A stretch of DNA of 24,663 nt, taken from DAIUCA01 sp964613675. GTDB taxonomy: Bacteria; Pseudomonadota; Gammaproteobacteria; Competibacterales; Competibacteraceae. The notes under the pieces are model-generated. The model was not told where the DNA came from. It did no database searches and was given only the letters and a program-made list of their open reading frames with translations. The stretch covers positions 1-24,663 of the forward strand of contig CAZTIH010000032.1 of assembly GCA_964613675.1 (NCBI GenBank), in the 5' to 3' direction. Shown piece by piece: positions 1 through 7,597 of this stretch; positions within the stretch are counted from its first letter, which is position 1; each line of letters starts with the position of its first letter. Made by a program: the position numbers and the translations under genes.

Positions 1-839
1 TGTGGATTACCGTCAATCGCCAACCCTTTCTGATAGGGGCGTTGACGGGCGGATTGTCGAGTTGCAGCCGCCCCCGCGAACTCGATTATTACGGACGGTT
101 TGCGCTCACGGCGAATACTTTTGATGTGTGGCTCAATCCGAGACGCTATTCGACGATTTGGTGGGATCCGCAACAACCCGGCATGGGGGTGTACTTGCTA
201 CGGCGCGGGCTGGAAATTCTCGGTATTTGGTACCGCTACAACGCCCAAGGCACCACGGAATGGGTTAATTTCACATTACCCCTCGTGGGTCAACGGGCCA
301 GTGGTGATTTATGGCGGTTTACGGGGCCGCCGCAAGGACAAGCGTGGGATGTCAATCGTTTGCAAGCGCAGACTGTGGGTACGGTCGAACTTACCCTGAC
401 GCCCCCGATTGACAACGCGCTGCCGCGAGTGCAATTCGATTACGACACGCGGTTAGGCCCGCCACAAAGGGGTCGTCTCAATCTCGAACCTTTCCAAGCG
501 ACAACGGAAATGGGGTTTAGCGGACTGTGGTGGGATGTGGAACGGGTTGGACAAAGCGTGCAGCTACAGCAACAAAACAATCAGCTTTCGGGCGTGTGGT
601 ATCTCTACGATGCGTTTGGTCAGCCTCAGTGGTTCACCTTTGTGGGCACCTGGCAAAATGGCCGTTTAACGACAAATTTGCTGCGATTTACGGCAAATGG
701 CCAGACGGCGACGGTCGCGGGGACGGTTTCTTTGAGGGCTTTATCGGGGCCATCGCTTGAAGCACCGCGTACTGACCAGCTTGAGTTTGAGGGGCGCATT
801 GGTAATCAAATTACGTCGCTACAATTGAGGCGTTTCTAG
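1..839 (+). CDS. Secreted-type protein with two GWW-like beta repeats, 5' end outside window
   Basis: The frame is open from the left edge (first full codon at base 3) to the TAG at 837-839, so the N-terminus and any signal peptide are missing. Two diverged copies of one module are visible, at about 153-281 and 513-656. Each has a Trp-Trp-Asp start (TIWWDP and GLWWDV), a Gly/Gln-containing strand, then a G(I/V)W-Y-Y-(N/D)A-G segment and an aromatic strand (TEWVNF, PQWFTF). This is the layout of repeats common in secreted proteobacterial proteins of unknown function, where the copies read like GxWWNPxxSGxG...TWFxYDxxGxPxW. The protein probably acts outside the cytoplasm, but no enzymatic motif is visible. 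It is on the same strand as hslU, 193 bases upstream, and is probably not functionally linked to it. An internal TTG at 42 could act as a start, but nothing supports it. Confidence 0.7.
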   Translation, partial: WITVNRQPFLIGALTGGLSSCSRPRELDYYGRFALTANTFDVWLNPRRYSTIWWDPQQPGMGVYLLRRGLEILGIWYRYNAQGTTEWVNFTLPLVGQRASGDLWRFTGPPQGQAWDVNRLQAQTVGTVELTLTPPIDNALPRVQFDYDTRLGPPQRGRLNLEPFQATTEMGFSGLWWDVERVGQSVQLQQQNNQLSGVWYLYDAFGQPQWFTFVGTWQNGRLTTNLLRFTANGQTATVAGTVSLRALSGPSLEAPRTDQLEFEGRIGNQITSLQLRRF

Positions 840-906
840 GAATTAACGCAGCGCCGGGACTTGTAAAATCGCAATCTGTAAGCATGTTGAGATTCCGTTT
901 CCCAGT

Positions 907-934
907 TTTATCTGCTTGTAGCGCGACAGATAAA
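907..934. promoter_or_regulatory. 8-bp inverted repeat upstream of hslU
   Basis: TTTATCTG at 907-914 is perfectly repeated as CAGATAAA at 927-934 with a 12-base spacer. No T-run follows on either strand, so a Rho-independent terminator is unlikely. It could be an operator or an RNA stem-loop in the hslU leader. Its function is unknown. Confidence 0.4.
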
Positions 935-999
935 TAGTCCTATGGTGGAGGTTGCGATTTTGGGGGATACCTCAACAAAGGGTCCGCGCTATCCCGCCT

Positions 1000-1011
1000 C
1001 GCTGTACAGCG
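1000..1011. promoter_or_regulatory. 12-bp perfect palindrome just before hslU
   Basis: CGCTGTACAGCG is a perfect palindrome ending 21 bases before the hslU ATG. The flanking bases (CCCGC at 994-998, GCGGG at 1010-1014) could pair instead in an overlapping hairpin. The position suits a repressor site or a leader hairpin affecting hslU. No consensus Shine-Dalgarno sequence lies between it and the ATG. Confidence 0.35.
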
Positions 1012-1032
1012 GGGAATTTCGCGTAAATTTTT

Positions 1033-2370
1033 ATGACGATGAATCTACCCGCGCCCTTGGCGATGACTCCCCGTGAAATTGAACAGGAACTTGACCGTTT
1101 TATTGTCGGTCAGCAAGCCGCCAAGCGGGCGGTAGCCATTGCGCTCCGTAATCGCTGGCGACGACTCCAACTCGATGAACAGTTGCGCAACGAAATTACT
1201 CCCAAAAATATTCTGATGATTGGTCCAACGGGGGTAGGAAAAACGGAAATTGCCCGCCGACTCGCTAAGTTAGCGCGAGCACCGTTTGTGAAGGTGGAAG
1301 CGACCAAGTTTACGGAAGTGGGGTACGTCGGACGGGACGTAGAGTCGATTATTCGCGATCTGATTGATGTTGCGATTAAACAAACCCGTGAATCAGAGAT
1401 AAATAAGGTGCGTTTTCGAGCTGAAGAAGCCGCTATCGAACGCATTTTAGATGCGCTACTTCCCCCGCGTAGCTTCGATGACCGACCCCGTGAAAATTCA
1501 CCGACTCGCCAGAAGTTGCGCGAAAAGCTCTTAAATAACGAGTTGGAAGATAAAGAAATCGAAGTCGAAGTCTCTGCGAATGTGGGCGTTGAGATTATGG
1601 TTCCGCCGGGACTAGAGGAAATGTCGCAACAATTGCAGTCGATGATGCAGAACTTTGCTGGCCAACGTACCCGTATGCGCAAGATGAAAATTCGGGATGC
1701 CCGAAAGCGCCTCATCGACGAAGAAGCGGCAAAGCTCATCAACGAAGAGGAAGTTAAGACGGCAGCACTGCACAATGTCGAACAAAACGGCATTGTTTTT
1801 ATTGATGAAATCGACAAAGTAGTGCGACGGGGGGAATACAGTGGACCGGATGTTTCTCGGGAAGGGGTACAGCGAGATTTGTTGCCGTTAATCGAGGGCT
1901 GCACGGTGACGACCAAATACGGTGCCATCAAAACCGATCACATTCTCTTTATCGCGAGTGGGGCGTTTCATCTTTCTAAACCGTCGGATCTGATTCCGGA
2001 ATTACAAGGCCGACTGCCCATCCGCGTGGAACTGGAGGCGCTTACGAGTAAAGATTTTGTGCGCATTCTGACTGAACCCGACAGTGCTTTAATCAAGCAG
2101 TATCAAGCACTTATGCAAACCGAAGCCGTAGAACTGCATTTTACTGTTGAAGGGATTGAGAAAATTGCGGAGATCGCATTCAAAATTAACGAGCGGACGG
2201 AAAACATCGGTGCCCGACGATTACACACCGTCATGGAAAAGTTATTGGAAAAGCTCTCGTTTGAAGCGCCGGACCAATCGCGGCAAATCGTTGAAATTAA
2301 TGGTCAATACGTGATGACGCGACTGGGCGAGTTGGCTCAAAACGACGATCTCACGCGCTACATTTTATAA
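1033..2370 (+). CDS. hslU: ATP-dependent protease ATPase subunit HslU (ClpY)
   Basis: HslU is the AAA+ unfoldase that feeds cytoplasmic substrates into the HslV peptidase. The 445-residue protein aligns by eye along the whole length of E. coli HslU (443 aa). It has Walker A GPTGVGKT (64-71), pore loop GYVG (97-100), a helical I-domain at about 110-245, Walker B IVFIDE (254-259), the SGPDVSREGVQRDLLP block (270-285) and sensor-2 GARR (393-396). The C-terminal DDLTRYIL matches the tail that docks into HslV, so selection for pairing with HslV seems intact. The gene that usually precedes it, hslV, is absent. The start at 1033 has a second ATG two codons later and only a poor ribosome site. DUF971 follows after 41 bases. 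Confidence 0.98.
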   Translation: MTMNLPAPLAMTPREIEQELDRFIVGQQAAKRAVAIALRNRWRRLQLDEQLRNEITPKNILMIGPTGVGKTEIARRLAKLARAPFVKVEATKFTEVGYVGRDVESIIRDLIDVAIKQTRESEINKVRFRAEEAAIERILDALLPPRSFDDRPRENSPTRQKLREKLLNNELEDKEIEVEVSANVGVEIMVPPGLEEMSQQLQSMMQNFAGQRTRMRKMKIRDARKRLIDEEAAKLINEEEVKTAALHNVEQNGIVFIDEIDKVVRRGEYSGPDVSREGVQRDLLPLIEGCTVTTKYGAIKTDHILFIASGAFHLSKPSDLIPELQGRLPIRVELEALTSKDFVRILTEPDSALIKQYQALMQTEAVELHFTVEGIEKIAEIAFKINERTENIGARRLHTVMEKLLEKLSFEAPDQSRQIVEINGQYVMTRLGELAQNDDLTRYIL

Positions 2371-2411
2371 CTTCTACGGTCAACTTCTGAATCCACGCAT
2401 AAGGCACAACT

Positions 2412-2771
2412 ATGGCGCAACCTATTGAAATCCAACTCCATCAGAAATCGCGGGTACTGGAAATTAGCTTTGATGACGGCACGCGATTTGAGCTGCCCTG
2501 CGAATATCTGCGCGTGTTCTCGCCCTCAGCCGAAGTTCGGGGGCACGGTCCGGGGCAAGAAGTCTTGGTGTACGGCAAGGAGACCGTGAACATTAAGAAC
2601 ATTGACCCTGTGGGCCATTACGCGGTGCGTTTGGTCTTCGACGACAGTCATGATTCGGGGATTTATTCGTGGGATTATTTATACGAATTAGGTCAGTTCA
2701 AATCCCAAAATTGGGCTGACTATTTAGCGCGTTTAGCGACAGCCGGCCATCAGCGGAGTACTCATTCGTGA
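2412..2771 (+). CDS. DUF971 (gamma-butyrobetaine hydroxylase-like N-terminal domain) protein
   Basis: This 119-residue protein consists of a single DUF971 domain. Recognisable parts are the beta-strand start LEISFDDGTRFELPCEYLR (about 16-34), FSPSAEVRGHGPG (36-48) and the family hallmark SGIYSWDYLYELG (82-94). The same fold forms the N-terminal domain of gamma-butyrobetaine and trimethyllysine hydroxylases, and a stand-alone copy commonly sits between hslU and ubiE in proteobacteria. Its biochemical role is not established. The cysteine- and histidine-based metal site of some homologues is not obvious here. The ATG is preceded by AAGG at 2401-2404. The stop overlaps the GTG start of ubiE by four bases, which points to translational coupling with ubiquinone genes. 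Confidence 0.9.
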   Translation: MAQPIEIQLHQKSRVLEISFDDGTRFELPCEYLRVFSPSAEVRGHGPGQEVLVYGKETVNIKNIDPVGHYAVRLVFDDSHDSGIYSWDYLYELGQFKSQNWADYLARLATAGHQRSTHS

Positions 2772-3517
2772 GCCAAGAAGAAACCACCCATTTTGGTTAT
2801 CAAGAAGTCCCGGTCGAAGAGAAAGTCAAACGCGTCGAACAAGTCTTTGATTCCGTCGCCCGCAAATACGATGTGATGAATGATTTAATGTCACTTGGCA
2901 TCCATCGTTTATGGAAACAATTCACGATTGGCATTGCGAATGTGCGCGTTGGGATGACCGTCTTAGATTTAGCGGGCGGGACGGGCGATTTGGCAACTGC
3001 ATTCCTGAAAAAAGTGGGCCAAACAGGGACGGTAGTGTTAGCCGATATTAACGACGCAATGTTAGAAGCTGGGCGCGAAAAACATCTTAATCACGGAATC
3101 AGTGGTCTGCATTACTTACAGACCGATGCGGAAAAACTGCCTTTTCCCGACAACACCTTCGATTGCATTACTATTGCATTTGGACTACGAAATGTGACCC
3201 GTAAGGAAGTGGCCCTAAGCGAAATGAAGCGCGTCCTGAAAGTCGGGGGCGCAACATTGGTATTGGAATTTTCTCAACCTTATGTCCCGGGCTTACAGCC
3301 AATCTACGATCTTTATTCGTTCAGTGTTCTACCAAGACTTGGCAAACTCGTCGCCAATGATTCCGAGAGTTATCAATATCTTGCAGAGAGTATTCGGAAA
3401 CATCCCGATCAAGATACGCTAAAAAGTATGATGGCGGCGGCAGGGTTTGAGCGCTGTGATTACTTCAATTTGACGGGTGGCATTGTCGCCCTACACCGAG
3501 GATATAAATTCGCATGA
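2768..3517 (+). CDS. ubiE: Ubiquinone/menaquinone biosynthesis C-methyltransferase UbiE
   Basis: UbiE is a SAM-dependent C-methyltransferase acting on the demethylated benzoquinol (and menaquinol) ring. The protein has 249 residues (E. coli 251). It shows the N-terminal family signature around YDVMNDLMSLGIHRLWK (34-50), SAM motif I LDLAGGTGDLA (67-77), the acidic loop LADIND (91-96), FGLRNVT (138-144) and post-motif RVLKVGG (155-161). The start is GTG, overlapping the DUF971 stop as GTGA. Its own stop overlaps the ubiJ start as ATGA, so the three genes are probably translated from one message. The product is cytoplasmic or part of the membrane-peripheral Ubi complex. Confidence 0.97.
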   Translation: MSQEETTHFGYQEVPVEEKVKRVEQVFDSVARKYDVMNDLMSLGIHRLWKQFTIGIANVRVGMTVLDLAGGTGDLATAFLKKVGQTGTVVLADINDAMLEAGREKHLNHGISGLHYLQTDAEKLPFPDNTFDCITIAFGLRNVTRKEVALSEMKRVLKVGGATLVLEFSQPYVPGLQPIYDLYSFSVLPRLGKLVANDSESYQYLAESIRKHPDQDTLKSMMAAAGFERCDYFNLTGGIVALHRGYKFA

Positions 3518-4074
3518 GTTCGGCGATCGCATTTGCCGTCCAAACGGCCCTTAACACTTTTGCCCCCTTTGCGCCGCTTGCCCCTCTCGAAAACAAAATC
3601 GTCGAATTGCATTTGCAAGAGTTGGATTTGAAATTAGCTTTTTCGGCGGTGGGGGAAAAATGGCAAGTAACTGAATCCGTCAGCCCGCCCGATGCCTCAA
3701 TTAGCGGCCCGATTTTAACCCTAATTAACGCCCTTAATTCGGGCAGCATTATTGGACTTTATATTCGAGGGGATGCGGCGTTAATTCAGGCATTTCAAAA
3801 CGCATTAATGGGGGTCGATTTAACGCAACTATTACGCGAGTTACCTCATCAGATTCCCCAACAATTCGCCTTAAAAACCGATGAGATTCGCCGTTGGATT
3901 GCAGAAACGGGGCTTAATTTGCAAGCCACTGCTAGTGAATATCTTCAACACGAACAATTTCTCTTGCCATCACGCCAGCAATTTAATGACTTTGCCGACC
4001 AAGTGAGTCAACTGAACGCCAAACTCGATGCACTCGACTATCGAATGAGCCAACTCCGAAGTCTGCAAACATGA
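3514..4074 (+). CDS. ubiJ: Ubiquinone biosynthesis accessory factor UbiJ (SCP2 domain)
   Basis: UbiJ is a lipid-binding accessory factor of the aerobic Ubi metabolon. The call rests on position (exactly between ubiE and ubiB, with 4-base overlaps on both sides), size (186 aa; E. coli about 200) and architecture. An SCP2-like sterol-carrier domain occupies about 1-110, including the amphipathic SGSIIGLYIRGDAALIQAFQ region (76-95). A helical C-terminal tail (about 145-186) has heptad-like leucines (FADQVSQLNAKLDALDYRM). UbiJ is poorly conserved in sequence, so the name depends more on context than on motifs. Confidence 0.88.
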   Translation: MSSAIAFAVQTALNTFAPFAPLAPLENKIVELHLQELDLKLAFSAVGEKWQVTESVSPPDASISGPILTLINALNSGSIIGLYIRGDAALIQAFQNALMGVDLTQLLRELPHQIPQQFALKTDEIRRWIAETGLNLQATASEYLQHEQFLLPSRQQFNDFADQVSQLNAKLDALDYRMSQLRSLQT

Positions 4075-5708
4075 TTGGTCGTCGCGCCCTTTCTGGTATT
4101 CGCCGCCTCTGGTTTATCCATGCGGTTTTGATTCGCCACGGTTTAGATGATTTTATTTTGGAAAGTCCTTGGGTTAGACCCATACGGTTATTAGGACATT
4201 TACTGCCGTGGCGCTGGAGCAAACGTAGCCAACTCAGTCGCGGTGCGAGAATCCGTTCAGCGCTTTCGGATTTGGGACCGCTCTTCGTCAAATTTGGCCA
4301 GATGCTCTCGACTCGCCGCGACTTAATTCCCATAGATGTCGTAGAAGAACTCTCTAAGTTACAAGATCGTGTCCCTCCATTTTCCAGCACATTAGCGCGT
4401 CAAATCGTCACGCAAGCCTATGGGCGTCCGCCGGAAGAAATCTTCTCCGAATTCAACGATGTACCTATGGCATCGGCGTCCATTGCCCAAGTTCACGCGG
4501 CCCGTTTACTCGATGGGCGGGAAGTGATTCTGAAGGTCGTACGTCCCAACATCGAAGCGACCATTCGACATGATCTCGATCTACTTTACGCTGCGGCCGA
4601 TCTAATCGAGCGTTATTGGAGCGAGGGAAAACGTCTGAAACCTCGTGCAGTGGTTGCAGAATACGAAAAGACAATTCTAGATGAACTGGATCTTTTGCGG
4701 GAGGCCGCGAACGCGAGCCAATTGCGCCGCAATTTTCAAGACGCAAGAAGTCTTTATATTCCCGAAGTTCATTTTCATTACTGTCGCCGCACGGTGATGG
4801 TGATGGAGCGGATTCATGGCGTTCCGATTAACGCGATAGATGAGTTAACCCGCTTGGGAATTGACCTGAAGCGACTTTCTCAGGTAGGGGTCGAAATTTT
4901 TTTCCAGCAGGTGTTACGAGACAGCTTTTTTCATGCAGACATGCACCCCGGCAACATTTTTGTCGATGTTCAGAATCCCAAGAATCCCCGATACATTGCG
5001 GTTGACTTTGGTATTGTCGGAACCTTAAGCCCTAAAGACCAACATTATCTGGCTGAAAATTTTCTTGCTTTCTTCAGAAGGGATTACCGACGAGTTGCAG
5101 AACTTCATATTGAATCGGGTTGGGTACCCAGCTCTACGCGAGTGGATGAATTTGAATCTGCTATTCGGACGGTTTGCGAACCCATCTTCCATAAACCCTT
5201 GAAAGAGATTTCTTTTGGCAACTTTCTGATGACGCTTTTCCAGACGGCAAGACGATTCCAAATGGAAGTGCAACCTCAACTAGTTTTGTTACAAAAAACT
5301 GTCCTGCATGTCGAAGGGCTGGGGCGCCAACTCGACCCTGATTTAGATCTCTGGGAAACTGCCAAACCCCTGCTCGAATCCTGGATGCGCGAACGGGCTG
5401 GGCCATTAGCGACCTTAAAACAGTTGGGAATGAGTTTACCGCGTTGGTTTGAAGGGATGCCCGAACTTCCGAACCGCTTGGAGAAATTATTCAGACGTTT
5501 AGAGCAAGGTGAACTGGCGATTCAAGTCGAACGTCACGCGATCGAATCCTTGCGCTATGAACTCAGACATACCCATCGAAAACGCTTCTTTATGACGGCA
5601 GGCGCGACTTTTATTATTGTGGCGGCCCTCATTTTCCCAACAACCCCTTGGCTTTTAAGCAGTTTGTTGGGTGCCTTGGGACTATTGCTACTGCTGCGGG
5701 GACTCTGA
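4071..5708 (+). CDS. ubiB: UbiB, ABC1/ADCK/UbiB-family atypical kinase-like ATPase for ubiquinone synthesis
   Basis: UbiB is a membrane-anchored atypical kinase-like ATPase needed for ubiquinone biosynthesis. It has 545 residues (E. coli 546). The family-specific KFGQ (74-77), the alanine-rich nucleotide loop ASASIAQVH (134-142), the ATP-site lysine in VILKV (K155), the ELDLLREA helix (205-212), HADMHPGN catalytic loop (288-295) and metal-binding DFG (312-314) are all present. Two hydrophobic helices at about 511-545 form the C-terminal membrane anchor. The ATG overlaps the ubiJ stop. The last 21 bases overlap, tail to tail, the end of the minus-strand Nudix gene. Confidence 0.97.
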   Translation: MIGRRALSGIRRLWFIHAVLIRHGLDDFILESPWVRPIRLLGHLLPWRWSKRSQLSRGARIRSALSDLGPLFVKFGQMLSTRRDLIPIDVVEELSKLQDRVPPFSSTLARQIVTQAYGRPPEEIFSEFNDVPMASASIAQVHAARLLDGREVILKVVRPNIEATIRHDLDLLYAAADLIERYWSEGKRLKPRAVVAEYEKTILDELDLLREAANASQLRRNFQDARSLYIPEVHFHYCRRTVMVMERIHGVPINAIDELTRLGIDLKRLSQVGVEIFFQQVLRDSFFHADMHPGNIFVDVQNPKNPRYIAVDFGIVGTLSPKDQHYLAENFLAFFRRDYRRVAELHIESGWVPSSTRVDEFESAIRTVCEPIFHKPLKEISFGNFLMTLFQTARRFQMEVQPQLVLLQKTVLHVEGLGRQLDPDLDLWETAKPLLESWMRERAGPLATLKQLGMSLPRWFEGMPELPNRLEKLFRRLEQGELAIQVERHAIESLRYELRHTHRKRFFMTAGATFIIVAALIFPTTPWLLSSLLGALGLLLLLRGL

Positions 5709-6593
5709 AACTCGGCTATCGGCGTCGAAAATAGCCGGTCGATACCGCAATCCGTAAACGAGTTCTGCATAATCGGGCGCATCGGCCTCTATCAGACCGC
5801 GACGTATCAGACAGTCTATGACGACCAGTGCAGAATTAAACTTAAAGCGTGGTTGCTCACGGACGATGTCGGCAATCTCTTCAAGCGAATGATTAAAGAA
5901 GGCCGCGACTTCACCATCCTGATTTTGCGGCGTGAAATCGGGCGGCAAGACCAAATCAAAACAATAAATTAAATCGGGACGTAATCCCATTTTTGTTTCC
6001 AAACAATAGCTTACCATTCCTACGGCTTTCAAATGAGTACGGCTATATTCCAATGGCACCCCTGCCTCTTCAAACGCTTCTTTGGCCGCGTTTTCACGCA
6101 AGGTCAGACCCACAGGTTGTCCACCGGCGGCAAGCTGATCGAGTTCGTTAGGGGCAGTAGATCGGTTAGCAGCCCGTTGAGCAATCCACATCCGAAGGTC
6201 GGATCCCTGCTGAACGAGTCCGTTAATGTGTACCCCAATCCCCGTCAAACCAAAAAGGGGAATTGCCGCCCGTTCGATTTCAAAGAGCAGTGGTTCGCCA
6301 AAACGGGTGACAACGGGATAGTTTTCGTCTCGCCAGTTCGGAATCTGCTGCTCTGCACGTAAACAAGTGAGCATATTCGCAATCCACTGATTACGTTGCG
6401 GAATGCTCGCTGAATCAAAATCTGGATGACTGCGCACTTCATCGTGGCTGACCACAAATAGATGTGGCCAACGCCGTAACTGTTCTGCAAAACGGGGACG
6501 AATGCGACCGACGGTTCTCTGTGCCACGCGAAACGGAATAAAATTCGAGGGCTGCCAATGGTTTACCGACCGCAGCCGATCCAAATAAGCCAT
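5688..6593 (-). CDS. DUF4743-type Nudix hydrolase
   Basis: This 301-residue protein pairs an N-terminal substrate-specificity region (about 1-130, with FIPFRVAQRTVGRIRP at 18-33) with a Nudix domain. The layout is that of DUF4743/Tnr3-like Nudix enzymes that hydrolyse thiamine-diphosphate derivatives or related dinucleotides. The Nudix box is readable as AGGQPVGLTLRENAAKEAFE followed by EAGV, with the KEAFEEAG core intact. The first glutamate of the general consensus is not at the standard spacing, which I believe is usual in this subgroup. The gene lies 2 bases after the FIST-like gene and is the last of a three-gene operon. Its stop overlaps the 3' end of ubiB. The natural substrate is not predictable from sequence. 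Confidence 0.85.
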   Translation of the reverse strand: MAYLDRLRSVNHWQPSNFIPFRVAQRTVGRIRPRFAEQLRRWPHLFVVSHDEVRSHPDFDSASIPQRNQWIANMLTCLRAEQQIPNWRDENYPVVTRFGEPLLFEIERAAIPLFGLTGIGVHINGLVQQGSDLRMWIAQRAANRSTAPNELDQLAAGGQPVGLTLRENAAKEAFEEAGVPLEYSRTHLKAVGMVSYCLETKMGLRPDLIYCFDLVLPPDFTPQNQDGEVAAFFNHSLEEIADIVREQPRFKFNSALVVIDCLIRRGLIEADAPDYAELVYGLRYRPAIFDADSRVSESPQQ

Positions 6594-6595
6594 CC

Positions 6596-7594
6596 TTAGA
6601 TTTCTTCAACGGTCAGGTAAACGAGGGTTTGGTTAAGCAACTGATACGCAACCTCACCAAAAGTAATAGGGCCTGTTAACGGTCCTGTCTGCTGTCCCTC
6701 AAGCGAGGAATACAGATAATTTAGGATACAATTGCACGAAAAGGTCACGCCTTGCAGATGGGGGACAGCTTCGCGAAACCGATTGAGATAGTCGATCATC
6801 GGTGACGCCAAACGATACTGGATTCCCTTAAAAACCGGGGCATAGAACCTCACCAAATCCTCTTCGACGGCCTGAAAACTCACATTAACCATCGCACCGT
6901 GATAATCAGCCACTAACGGCCAGCGCATATCGACTTGTTGTGAACGCAAATAATGGGCAAACAACTGGGGTTCTCCATTAATCAAGCAGTTTTTCACCTC
7001 AAAACCTTCATCCTCAAAGGTTATGGTATCCCCTTTGCTGGGTTGAAATAGATTTACAATGCCAATGCACGGGAGTTTGTGAGGCGGGAAGGCCATGTGC
7101 AGAACCACTGCCCGATCTGCAAACGCACTCCCCGATGCACCATTAAAAACCATGGGCTTTATGCGCCCCAGATCATTAAGATGAACCCCACTAATCCATC
7201 CGATGATGGGTTTTAAGAACATATTCGGATAGGTCGGGGCATGTTGGGCGTAGGCGAGATGAACTGGGCTGCTGGCCGGCAAAATAATCATCGAGCACCC
7301 ATGTTCGGGGGCGTCTTGCAATACCTGAGGAAGCTCATCCACCCCGTAATCGCGCACCTCTACATCGCCTGGTGCGACGGGTAAGGGCTGTACAAACAAG
7401 CGATCTTTACAGGTTTGCCCTCCACTTTGGCTCATAAAGTAAGGGATTGTCCCGCCAATCCAATCGCCAGGGGGAAGTTGTCTTAGTAAGGACTCTTCCC
7501 CCGCCAATGACAACACTTGACCTTGACAAATCCGCTCGGCGACCTCTGCCACAGGTCGCAAGAACATATCATTACATTCCGCTGCATCGACCAT
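6596..7594 (-). CDS. FIST-C-like domain protein, function unknown
   Basis: A 332-residue soluble protein without signal peptide or membrane helix. The C-terminal 50 residues resemble the end of FIST_C sensory domains. VTFSCN (283-288) corresponds to the family's FSCxGR strand, and GPLTGPITFGEVA (304-316) followed by LLNQTLVYLTV (319-329) corresponds to the GFxxxGEI...LHNxTLTLL end. The middle (about 95-200) contains GCSMIILPASSPVHLAYAQH and IIGWISGVHL, which fit the FIST alpha/beta core. FIST domains bind small molecules and are usually linked to signal transduction. Here no output domain is fused, so it may sense or bind a ligand for its neighbours. It starts 3 bases after the ISL3-like gene and ends 2 bases before the Nudix gene. 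Confidence 0.5.
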   Translation of the reverse strand: MVDAAECNDMFLRPVAEVAERICQGQVLSLAGEESLLRQLPPGDWIGGTIPYFMSQSGGQTCKDRLFVQPLPVAPGDVEVRDYGVDELPQVLQDAPEHGCSMIILPASSPVHLAYAQHAPTYPNMFLKPIIGWISGVHLNDLGRIKPMVFNGASGSAFADRAVVLHMAFPPHKLPCIGIVNLFQPSKGDTITFEDEGFEVKNCLINGEPQLFAHYLRSQQVDMRWPLVADYHGAMVNVSFQAVEEDLVRFYAPVFKGIQYRLASPMIDYLNRFREAVPHLQGVTFSCNCILNYLYSSLEGQQTGPLTGPITFGEVAYQLLNQTLVYLTVEEI

Positions 7595-7597
7595 AAT

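Noticed and set aside
942..1076. 44-codon plus-strand ORF overlapping the hslU start
   Set aside because: It overlaps hslU in another frame, has no family resemblance and would cross the palindrome; probably chance.
1110..1931. Long antisense ORF (273 codons) inside hslU
   Set aside because: Ser/Arg-rich translation typical of a shadow frame; hslU is certain.
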